From: CAZMVY01 sp964617875
Lineage (GTDB): Bacteria; Planctomycetota; Phycisphaerae; UBA1845; PWPN01
Length of the DNA stretch: 37,907 bases
Direction of reading: 5' to 3'
NCBI GenBank assembly: GCA_964617875.1
Contig: CAZUAI010000051.1
Location: forward strand, 1 to 37,907
Shown: one piece after another, positions 6,815 through 14,245 of the stretch
Layout: every line of letters begins with the position of its first letter
How positions within the stretch are numbered: the first letter of the stretch is position 1
The notes under the pieces: generated by a model
Database searches by the model: none
What the model was told of the DNA's origin: nothing
The model's input: the letters and a program-made list of their open reading frames with translations, nothing else
Translations under genes and position numbers: made by a program

Positions 6815-8263
6815 TCACCGACTCGTCGGCGCGGTTGATGCCTGCTCGCCGTCGAGCGGCACCGGCGGGCTCTGCGGCGCGCCGGTGAGCAGCATGTACG
6901 GGTTCTTTTCCGCCCATTCGCGCAGGGCCTGGTGCGCGGGCGTGCGGCCCTTCTCGCCGATCTTTCGCAGCGTCTCGCGCGTGCCTTGGGCCACGTACCG
7001 CGCCGAGACCTGCAGCGCCCCGGCCGCCGGGCGCGGCCGCTCCTTCGCCGCCGCGGCCAGCAGCGCGGCGACCTCGACGCGGCCGAGTTCGACCTCTTCC
7101 GCCGGCCGGAGGAGTCGGATCCGGTTCGCGTCCGGTTCGGGCGTCTCCATCGGAGCGGTCGGCGGAAGCGAGACCCTGGCCGGCTCGCCGTCGTCTGACA
7201 CGACCATCCAGAACATCTGCGCAAAGCGCTCCGTATCCGCCCTGAAGTTCAGGTTGACGCACAAGGGCCGGTCCCACGTATTCTGCAGGCGGGCGACGAG
7301 GTGCCCGCCGTCGCGCGTGACGGAGACGGCGGCCGACGCCTCGGCCTCCCGGACCGCCGGCGGCGCCGGCTCGACGACCTCGACCTCGATCGCCTCGCTG
7401 ACGACCTTGCCGAGCCCCGCCTCGATCCATTCCTCGCGCGTCCACTCGGGCTGATAGGTGAACCGCAGCCGGTATCGCCCCTTCGCCAGCAGCGGGTAGC
7501 GGGCCCAGCCGCGGTTGAACTCCGGCACGTCGGCGGTGCACGTCCTGCCGGGCGCCAGCGGCGAAGTCGCCCCGCCGCCCTTCGCCCGTTTCTCGACGGC
7601 CGTCTCCACCTCGCGGTCGTCGCCGATCGGGTCCACGCGCAGCTCCACCGGCCCGTCGTCCGGCGCGGTCACTTCGAGAAAGTCGCTGACATCGAGCGCC
7701 AGGGCCGCCTGTTCCGCCGGCCTCGCGGGCCGCGTCGCGCTTCCGGCGCCGCACGTCCACGGGATCTTCGTCGGGAAACCCGCGCGGTTCTCGACGATCA
7801 CGCGCAGCCGCAGCGGCTGGTCCCAGCGGACGCGCGGCGGATCGGCCTCGAGCCGGACGACCGCGCCGGAGAAGAAGACCTCCTCGAGTTCCTCCGCCAG
7901 CTCGCGCGCCGCCAGGGCGATCTCCTGCTTCGGGTTGTTCATCTCGCGGCGGAGATACGGGATCGCCGACGGCCCGACCTCCGCGATCCGGCGCAGGACC
8001 TGCTCGCGTGCGCGATACGACGGGGCCGCGATCTGCTTCACCAGACGGCCGATCTCCTCCGGCTTCGTGGGCTGCGTCGTCTGCGCAAAGGCCGCCGGCG
8101 CGCAGACGGCGGCGAGCGCCGCCAGGAGTGAAACGCAAAGCGGCGCGCGACGCCTGTTCCCCCTGCGTCGCCCGTTCGGGCTTCCGCCCTGGTCGCCCTC
8201 ACCTTCGTCGGTTCGTCGCCCGGATCGCGAGCGCAGCCCGCTTCGCACGGCAATCGTTCTCAT
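6815..8263 (-). CDS. Secreted protein with HEAT-like N-terminal repeat
   Basis: 482 residues. A basic N-terminus (residues 1-40) leads to a hydrophobic stretch and AFAQ (about residue 61), a plausible but long-winded signal peptide. Mature residues about 65-115 ('EIGRLVKQIAAPSYRAREQVLRRI' then 'AIPYLRREMNNPKQEIALAARELAEEL') are a HEAT-repeat-like helical pair. The rest is beta-rich with repeated 'LRVIVENRAGFPTKIPW', 'YRLRFTYQPEWT' and 'LVARLQNTWDRPLCVNLNF' segments, resembling domains that look at ligand or protein surfaces. The ATG at 8263 gives a 60-residue lead; a start nearer to the Arg-rich segment is possible. It is divergent from the DUF2961 gene. No known family was recalled. Confidence 0.65.
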   Translation of the reverse strand: MRTIAVRSGLRSRSGRRTDEGEGDQGGSPNGRRRGNRRRAPLCVSLLAALAAVCAPAAFAQTTQPTKPEEIGRLVKQIAAPSYRAREQVLRRIAEVGPSAIPYLRREMNNPKQEIALAARELAEELEEVFFSGAVVRLEADPPRVRWDQPLRLRVIVENRAGFPTKIPWTCGAGSATRPARPAEQAALALDVSDFLEVTAPDDGPVELRVDPIGDDREVETAVEKRAKGGGATSPLAPGRTCTADVPEFNRGWARYPLLAKGRYRLRFTYQPEWTREEWIEAGLGKVVSEAIEVEVVEPAPPAVREAEASAAVSVTRDGGHLVARLQNTWDRPLCVNLNFRADTERFAQMFWMVVSDDGEPARVSLPPTAPMETPEPDANRIRLLRPAEEVELGRVEVAALLAAAAKERPRPAAGALQVSARYVAQGTRETLRKIGEKGRTPAHQALREWAEKNPYMLLTGAPQSPPVPLDGEQASTAPTSR

Positions 8264-8337
8264 TCTGGCATTTTATCGACCTCTCCGGTACATTTCTTGT
8301 CTACGAAATCGGTAACCGTAACCCGGACGAGGGAACC

Positions 8338-9870
8338 ATGATCCTGATGACACGAAACATCCTTTCGACCCTGACCGTGTGCTTCCTCGGGCTGGCGTGC
8401 TCGGCGCCGATGCCGACACGGTCGCTTGACGAGCTGTACCGCCTGCGCGAGGCGCGGACGCGGCGATCATCCAGCGCCGACCCGGACTGGAAGAACGGCA
8501 ACGGCGACTGCCGTCCGATCCCGCCGGGCGGCACGCTGACCGTGGCCGACCTCAAGGGTCCGGGGATCATCCGGCACATCTGGTTCACGATCGCCGCCGA
8601 CGATCCGAAGTACGGCCGCTCCATCGTGCTCCGCATGTACTGGGACGACGCCGTCGAGCCCGCGGTGGAATCGCCGATCGGCGACTTCTTCGCCGTCGGC
8701 CATGGCGCCCTGCGCTACGTGAACTCACTGCCCGTCGCCGTCACCTCGGACGGCAAGGCGATGAATTGCTACTGGCCGATGCCGTTCCGAAGCCGCGCGC
8801 GGATCACGCTGACCAACGACTCCAGGACCTGCAACGTGGGCTGCGTGTACTGGTACGTGGACTACGAAGAGGTGCCGGGCCTGCCGGCGGACACGGCGTA
8901 TTTCCACGCCCAGTACCGCCAGGAGTACCCCGCGACGATGGGGCAGGACTATCTCATCCTCGATGCGGTCGGGCGCGGGCACTACGTCGGCACCGTCTAC
9001 TCGGCACAGATCCGTACGGCGAGCTGGTTCGGCGAGGGCGACGACCGGTTCTACATCGACGGCGAGGCCGAGCCCAGCCTGCGGGGCACGGGCACCGAGG
9101 ACTACTTCTGCGACGGCTGGGGTTTCCGTCTGTTCGACCGCCCGTACTACGGCGTGACGCTCCTCGACGGCTACGACGTCGGCGATCGTCTTACCGTGTA
9201 TCGCTGGCACATCCAGGACCCCGTGTACTTCACTCGATCGCTCAGAGTGACGATCGAACACAAGGGCGTCATGTTCGATGCCAACGGTCAGCTCGTCTCC
9301 GGCTTCGAGGAGCGGCCGGACCTCCTCAGCTCCGTCGCCTTCTGGTACCAGACGGGCCGGGCCAAGCGCTTCGCCGCCCTCCCGCCCGTGGAAGAGCGAA
9401 CCGTGCCCGTGACGACGATCGAGCTGGAAGAATCGTTGGCGGCGATGGTGCCGGACCCGCTTCCGGCGGGCAAGATCCTTCAGGACGGTCCGTACAGCGC
9501 CGGAAAACAGGTGCTCGTCACGTTCCCGTCCATGCCCGCGACGCTGAAGGTGCCCTTCCGCCTCCCGAAGGCCGTCAAGGGAAGGCTCCGTGTGAAGCTC
9601 ACGCGGTCGTGGGACTACGGCATCTGGAAGGTCTCGCTCGACGGCAAGGTCCTGCCGGGCCTCGAGCGGCTCGATCTCTACAGCCCGACGGTCCAGCCCG
9701 TCGAGTTCAAGGCCGCCGGCGCGGATCTGGCCGCGGGCGAGCACGAGTTGCGCTTCGAATGCCTCGGCAGGAACGAGGCGTCGAAGGGATACTACCTCGG
9801 TGTGGACGCGATCGTTCTGGAGCAGATCACGCCCCATTCCGTCCCCGCGGTCAGGAAGGAGTCGAAGTAG
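8338..9870 (+). CDS. DUF2961 lipoprotein, glycoside hydrolase family 172-like
   Basis: 510 residues with a lipoprotein-like signal (LGLAC, Cys21). The body is the DUF2961 domain, now glycoside hydrolase family GH172, whose characterised members act on alpha-linked fructofuranose or arabinofuranose. Supporting segments are 'LKGPGIIRHIWFTIAADDP', 'GDFFAVGHG', 'MPFRSRARITLTND' and especially RGTGTEDYF (Glu254), the family signature. In characterised members two Glu act as acid/base and nucleophile; I expect Glu254 to be one, but cannot verify the pairing. The extra C-terminal beta domain ('VPFRLPKAVKGRLRVKLTRSWDYG') resembles GH172 enzymes with an added carbohydrate-facing domain. ATG 8338 is chosen for GAGGG 5 bases upstream and the signal peptide. 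Substrate is unknown. The TPR operon follows after 22 bases. Confidence 0.8.
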   Translation: MILMTRNILSTLTVCFLGLACSAPMPTRSLDELYRLREARTRRSSSADPDWKNGNGDCRPIPPGGTLTVADLKGPGIIRHIWFTIAADDPKYGRSIVLRMYWDDAVEPAVESPIGDFFAVGHGALRYVNSLPVAVTSDGKAMNCYWPMPFRSRARITLTNDSRTCNVGCVYWYVDYEEVPGLPADTAYFHAQYRQEYPATMGQDYLILDAVGRGHYVGTVYSAQIRTASWFGEGDDRFYIDGEAEPSLRGTGTEDYFCDGWGFRLFDRPYYGVTLLDGYDVGDRLTVYRWHIQDPVYFTRSLRVTIEHKGVMFDANGQLVSGFEERPDLLSSVAFWYQTGRAKRFAALPPVEERTVPVTTIELEESLAAMVPDPLPAGKILQDGPYSAGKQVLVTFPSMPATLKVPFRLPKAVKGRLRVKLTRSWDYGIWKVSLDGKVLPGLERLDLYSPTVQPVEFKAAGADLAAGEHELRFECLGRNEASKGYYLGVDAIVLEQITPHSVPAVRKESK

Positions 9871-9892
9871 CGGAGCCCCCGCTGCCCTGCGC

Positions 9893-10750
9893 ATGATCTC
9901 ACTCGAGACGGCGAACGACCTGATTGCACGCTCGCGCCACCGGTCGGTGTGGGCGTCGCCCAACACCATCGTCCTGCTGCTGATCGGCGGCCTGGCGGGC
10001 GCGATGCTGGCGCGGCCGGACTGGGTGACCGGCGACCGCCAGGGCCAGTTGCTCCTGCCGGAGGCCCTCCTCCTGTCGCTCTTCGTGTGGGTGTGGACCC
10101 GGGCGATCCGCCAGCGGCGGACGGCGGCGACGATGGTGCAATTATGGGAGGCCGTCCAGCTGCGCGACTGGTCGCGGGCCGAGGGGCTCGTGACGCGGCT
10201 CCTGCGGCGGCCCGTTCAGCCGGTGCCGGCGCGGGCCCAGTCGCTGCTTGCCCTCGCCGCCGTCGCCGACAGCCAGAAGCAGTACGTCGTTTCCCAGCAC
10301 GTTCTCGAGTCCGTCCTTCGCGAATCCGGCGGCGACCGCTCGATGCATTACGCCGCCCGCGTGGCCCTCGCCTCCACGATGCTGCGAACGCAGCAGTTGA
10401 CCGACGCGGTGGCGCTGATCGACCGGCTCGTGCGAGAGGAACTTCCCCCGCCGCTCCGCGCACAGGTCGAGGTGGTCAACCTCTTCCGGCTCGTGCTGAT
10501 GGGGCAGGCGGAGGAGGCCGTTGCCGGGGCCGACGCGCGGCGGTCGCTCTTCCGGCGCCACCTCGGCACGCGGGCCGGCTACGGCTACGCCCTGCTGGCC
10601 GCGGCGTTCGACCGGGCGGGGCAGCCCGATCGCGCGGCCGAGCTGTGGCAGGACGCCACGCTCCTGGTGCGCCCGAACGAACTCGTGGACAAGTTCGCCG
10701 AACTCGATCCTGTGGCCCGCAAGTACCCCGCGACGGAGTGGCCCCTGTGA
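9893..10750 (+). CDS. Membrane TPR-like protein A
   Basis: 285 residues. Two hydrophobic helices near residues 20-40 (NTIVLLLIGGLAGAML) and 52-68 (LPEALLLSLFVWVW) place the protein in the membrane with a loop between. The rest (about 75-270) is all-helical with TPR-like spacing: 'LWEAVQLRDWSRAEGLVTRLL', 'LLALAAVADSQKQYVVSQHVL', 'LAAAFDRAGQPDRAAELW'. The stop codon TGA at 10748-10750 overlaps the GTG of the next gene by 4 bases, so translation is coupled. Its layout matches the next gene, suggesting an old duplication. The start ATG has no strong ribosome binding site within 10 bases. Role unknown: probably an assembly scaffold with the next two proteins. Confidence 0.7.
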   Translation: MISLETANDLIARSRHRSVWASPNTIVLLLIGGLAGAMLARPDWVTGDRQGQLLLPEALLLSLFVWVWTRAIRQRRTAATMVQLWEAVQLRDWSRAEGLVTRLLRRPVQPVPARAQSLLALAAVADSQKQYVVSQHVLESVLRESGGDRSMHYAARVALASTMLRTQQLTDAVALIDRLVREELPPPLRAQVEVVNLFRLVLMGQAEEAVAGADARRSLFRRHLGTRAGYGYALLAAAFDRAGQPDRAAELWQDATLLVRPNELVDKFAELDPVARKYPATEWPL

Positions 10751-11610
10751 CGCAGCCCGAACTCGACGACCTGCTCCGTCGGTTCCGTCGGCGGATGGCC
10801 TGTTCGACCGCGGTCCGGTGGCTGATTGTGTTCAGCGTGGCGGCGTCCTTCGCGACGGCCGGGCCGTTCGGCGGGGCGGAGTCGTCGTGGTGGATAACGG
10901 TGTGGCTGACGGCCGTACTGCTCGGCTGGCTGATGCTGGTCGCCGTGTCCGTGCGGACGGGCAAGGGGATGCGGTGGGCGTCGGTCCTCCTGACGGCCGG
11001 CCGCTGGCAGGAGGCCGAGCGGGAGCTGGCTCACGTGCTGCGGAGCTTCTCCGTCTTCCGCCACACGCTGCTTGCCGCGGGCCAGCAGCTCGGGACCGTG
11101 CTGCACGCACAGCAGCAGTACGCACAGGCTCGCGAGGTGTTCCGCGCGATCGTGCGGGCCATCGGCCGCACGCGCGCCTCGCATTCGGTCGAACGGGCGG
11201 CACGGCTCCTCTGGGCGGACTGCGAGCTGGCGCTCGGCAACCTGGCGGGCACGTACGAGGCGTTCCTGCCGCTGTACGGCGTTCCGCTGACGCTGTCCGA
11301 GCGGCTCGTGCTGCTGCCGATCGAGCTGCGGTACGAGCTGGCGGCCGGCCACACGCGCCATGCCGTGGCGAACCTGCCGGACCGGGTGCGCCACGCCGAG
11401 CTGCTCGACTCGGTCCAGTCGGCGTGGGTGCACGCCATGCTGGCCGAGGCGTGCCGGCGCGAGGGGCTGGACGGCCAGGCCGCGTTCCTCCAGCGAAGGG
11501 CCGCCCTGTATCACGACCTGAACGAGCTGCCTCCGCTCGTCGGCGTCGGGGTCGCCGACCCCGGACCGGCCGCTCCCGCTGTCGGGGGCACGACAGGAGA
11601 ACCCGCATGA
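10747..11610 (+). CDS. Membrane TPR-like protein B, paralogue of A
   Basis: 287 residues. It opens with two membrane helices (about 22-40, 'VRWLIVFSVAASFATAGPF', and 48-70, 'WWITVWLTAVLLGWLMLVAV') followed by helical repeats: 'LTAGRWQEAERELAHVLRSF', 'GTVLHAQQQYAQAREVFRAIV', 'ELRYELAAGHTRHAV'. The same order of parts as protein A, with weak sequence similarity, suggests paralogy. The GTG start overlaps the TGA of A (GTGA) and its own TGA overlaps the ATG of the next gene (ATGA), a very tight three-gene arrangement. I cannot name a family. Confidence 0.7.
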   Translation: MTQPELDDLLRRFRRRMACSTAVRWLIVFSVAASFATAGPFGGAESSWWITVWLTAVLLGWLMLVAVSVRTGKGMRWASVLLTAGRWQEAERELAHVLRSFSVFRHTLLAAGQQLGTVLHAQQQYAQAREVFRAIVRAIGRTRASHSVERAARLLWADCELALGNLAGTYEAFLPLYGVPLTLSERLVLLPIELRYELAAGHTRHAVANLPDRVRHAELLDSVQSAWVHAMLAEACRREGLDGQAAFLQRRAALYHDLNELPPLVGVGVADPGPAAPAVGGTTGEPA

Positions 11611-14105
11611 AGAACGGCCTTCACGCATGCATGACGTCCCTTCTCGCCGCAACGGCGTGTCCGCTGCTCGCGGCCGCCGCGGCGCTGCTCTGCGCGGCCG
11701 GCGGCGACGCCTTCGCGCAATCGCCGGGCACGACGGCCCCGGCCGTCCCGGCGCGCACGGTCGGCAAGTGGCTCGTGGACCTCGGCCGCGACTATCCGCT
11801 GACGCCCCAGGCAGGCCTGGGCGACGCCGAGTCCGACGCCGCGTTCACGCTGGCGCTCATGCAGGCGGCCGCGCGCGTCGAGCCCGATCTGGCCGAGGCG
11901 TACCTCTGGCAGCACGATCTCCTGTGGGCGCTGCACCGCGAGGACGACGCGGTCCACGCCCTCGGCCAGTACGTCCGGCTCAGCCCCGAGGACTGGTCGG
12001 CGCGCCTCTGCTGGATCGCCGCCATGACCGAGTCGTTCCAGACGCAGGAGGACCGCCTCCGCTTCTGGCAGGACCAGTTCCAGCGGCCGAATCTGCCCGG
12101 CGAGGTCGCCAGCGACCTCTACCGCCGCATGGCCGAGCACGCCTACAACCGCGCGGACATCGACGCCGCGGCGAAGGACATCGCCAGCTCCCTCAAGGCC
12201 TTTCCGGACAACCTTGCGACGCGCCGGCTTCGCGTGGCCATGAGCAAGCCGGCGGACCAGCCGCTCGCCCAGGTGGATCTCGCGCTCAACCTCGTGCGGC
12301 TCAGCCCCGCGCAGCCGATGCTCGCGTGGGACCTGGCGAGGCTTCTGGACGACCTCTCCCTGACGCGCGAGGCCCAACGCTGGTACACGCACGCCCTGGC
12401 GGTCTTCCAGCGGACCGGCGAAGGACAGCCGCCGCCGGGCGAGTTCCTGCTCGACATGGCGGCGTCGCAGACGGACGCGGGACAGCTCGATGCCGCCGAG
12501 AAGCTCGTCCGGCAGGTGATCACGGACGAAGGCGACGGCCCCGTGCCCCACCGCCTGCTGGCGAGGATCGCCCGCCTGCGCAACCAGCCCGAGCAGGCGG
12601 CCGCCGAGCTTCGCGCCGCGCGCGAGGCCTATGAGTCGGCCTGGGCCCGGGAGGCCGACACGGCCGATCCCGACCTCGCCGCGGAGATGGCGTGGTTCTA
12701 CTGCGTCGAGGCCCCCGACATCGCCCGCGCCCTCACCCTGGCCGAGACGGCGATGACGGCCGACCTCCCGAGCACGCTCGCCCGGCGGTCGTTCGGATGG
12801 GCCGCCGTCCAGACCGTCATCGCCGAACCCGCCAGCCGTCCGTCCGTCCGGAGCACGACGCAGCCCGCGTCGCGCCCCAGCCTGGCCGACCGGGCGCGGC
12901 GCGAACTCGATTCGATCGTCGGGGCGGACGACTGGGCGGCGATCGCCCTGGCGGATCTCAAGAAGCAGGGCGGCGACGTCCAGGGCGCGATTCGTCTGCT
13001 GACCGGCGTGGCCGGGAGGCACCGCACGGGCCTGCTGTTCGAGGAGTGCACCGGCCGGCTCGCGGCGTTGAAGGCCCCCGTTCCCCCGCCGCCGGCCCGC
13101 ACCGACGTGAAGAAGCTCCTGGCGGATTTTGACGAGTCCGTTCTGATGTTCGCGACCGATCCGAAGAAGTTCCTCAGCCTCACAATCACGCCGCTGGTGT
13201 CCGCGGACGGCGCCGTCCCGCCGGGCCGGTCGATCTGGTGCCGCTTCGTGCTGACAAACCGCAGTCCCTACGGCATCACGCTCGGCGAGTCGCTCATGGT
13301 CAGCCCGAACCTGCTCCTCACGGTCAAGTCACGTGGCGACCGCGACCGCGACTATGGCGGCCTGCTGCGGATCTCGCTCAACCAGCGGCAGCTCCTCGCG
13401 CCGGGGCAGTCGATCACGGTGAGCCAGACGATCGACCTCGGCCCGCTGCGCGCCACACTGATCGGCACGCCGCAGGCCGCGCAGGACATCGAGATCGCGG
13501 CGGTCGTCAATCCGATGTGGTCGGCCGCGCAGGAGAAGTGGCTGCCGGCGCCGGGCGGCTTCGAGGCCGGCCCCGTCCATGTCCGCCGTTCCGCCGTCTC
13601 GCCGGATGATGCCGGTGAGGCCGGGTTCCAGGGCACCGTGGCCGCCTCGCGGACCGGCGGCATCCCCGCGCGGATCGAGGCGGTCGAGCGCCTGATGATG
13701 TGGTTCGCCGAGCACGAGCATATCCGGGCCGGGCGGCTGAGCTACTCCGCGCGCCCCGTGAATGCGGACGCGATCCGCGCGGTCCTGAAAGAGCGGTTCG
13801 CCGACGAGGCGTGGGAGGTCCGGGCCGCGCTGGCCGAGACGCTTCGCTGGGTGGTGCTCGACGGCGAATGGGCCCGGCCGGCGTCCGAGCTGCTGGGCGA
13901 CACGCATTGGCTGGTGCGGATGCTGGCGGTCCGCCTCTTCGCCGATCATCAGGGGCCGAAGTTCGACAAGGTCGCCGCCGCGATGGAGGAGCACGACCCC
14001 GACGCCCTCGTCCGCGCGACGTGCGCCACGGTCCGCGACCGCTGGCGCGCCGCGACACAGCCGGCGGCCACGGCGCCGGTTCCCTCGCCGCCCGACCGGT
14101 TCTGA
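11607..14105 (+). CDS. Large secreted TPR/HEAT protein C
   Basis: 832 residues with a signal peptide (hydrophobic about 14-35, AFAQ at 35-38). A long run of TPR-like repeats fills about residues 50-390 ('AYLWQHDLLWALHREDDAVHAL', 'YRRMAEHAYNRADIDAAAKDI', 'LLARIARLRNQPEQAAAELRAA'), interrupted by a Pro/Ser linker near 410-430. A central beta-rich segment (about 500-680: 'CRFVLTNRSPYGITLGESL', 'LLAPGQSITVSQTIDLG') resembles an Ig-like domain, and the C-terminal part (about 690-815: 'AIRAVLKERFADEAWEVRAALAETL', 'LVRMLAVRLFADH') looks like HEAT repeats. The start ATG overlaps the previous stop, with GGAG upstream at a good distance. As a soluble or extracytoplasmic partner of membrane proteins A and B it may form a complex; this is inferred from coupling only. 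Confidence 0.7.
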   Translation: MKNGLHACMTSLLAATACPLLAAAAALLCAAGGDAFAQSPGTTAPAVPARTVGKWLVDLGRDYPLTPQAGLGDAESDAAFTLALMQAAARVEPDLAEAYLWQHDLLWALHREDDAVHALGQYVRLSPEDWSARLCWIAAMTESFQTQEDRLRFWQDQFQRPNLPGEVASDLYRRMAEHAYNRADIDAAAKDIASSLKAFPDNLATRRLRVAMSKPADQPLAQVDLALNLVRLSPAQPMLAWDLARLLDDLSLTREAQRWYTHALAVFQRTGEGQPPPGEFLLDMAASQTDAGQLDAAEKLVRQVITDEGDGPVPHRLLARIARLRNQPEQAAAELRAAREAYESAWAREADTADPDLAAEMAWFYCVEAPDIARALTLAETAMTADLPSTLARRSFGWAAVQTVIAEPASRPSVRSTTQPASRPSLADRARRELDSIVGADDWAAIALADLKKQGGDVQGAIRLLTGVAGRHRTGLLFEECTGRLAALKAPVPPPPARTDVKKLLADFDESVLMFATDPKKFLSLTITPLVSADGAVPPGRSIWCRFVLTNRSPYGITLGESLMVSPNLLLTVKSRGDRDRDYGGLLRISLNQRQLLAPGQSITVSQTIDLGPLRATLIGTPQAAQDIEIAAVVNPMWSAAQEKWLPAPGGFEAGPVHVRRSAVSPDDAGEAGFQGTVAASRTGGIPARIEAVERLMMWFAEHEHIRAGRLSYSARPVNADAIRAVLKERFADEAWEVRAALAETLRWVVLDGEWARPASELLGDTHWLVRMLAVRLFADHQGPKFDKVAAAMEEHDPDALVRATCATVRDRWRAATQPAATAPVPSPPDRF

Positions 14106-14187
14106 CGCCGCCGCCCGCCGCGGGCTCGCGCCTTGTGGCGCCGGCTTTCCGTGTCCGGCGGTTCCATCGTTGCGGCGAAGACGCGGC

Positions 14188-14216
14188 TTGCCAGAGTCGC
14201 CGCGGACCTGCACAAT
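14188..14216 (+). promoter_or_regulatory. Sigma70-like promoter of the GH78 gene
   Basis: TTGCCA (14188-14193) and CACAAT (14211-14216) with a 17-base spacer. The start would lie near 14223, about 23 bases before the ATG at 14246, with GGAGG between. This suggests that the rhamnosidase can be expressed separately from the TPR operon. Confidence 0.45.
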
Positions 14217-14245
14217 CCAGGCGGTTTCCTTGTGCGGAGGCGATC

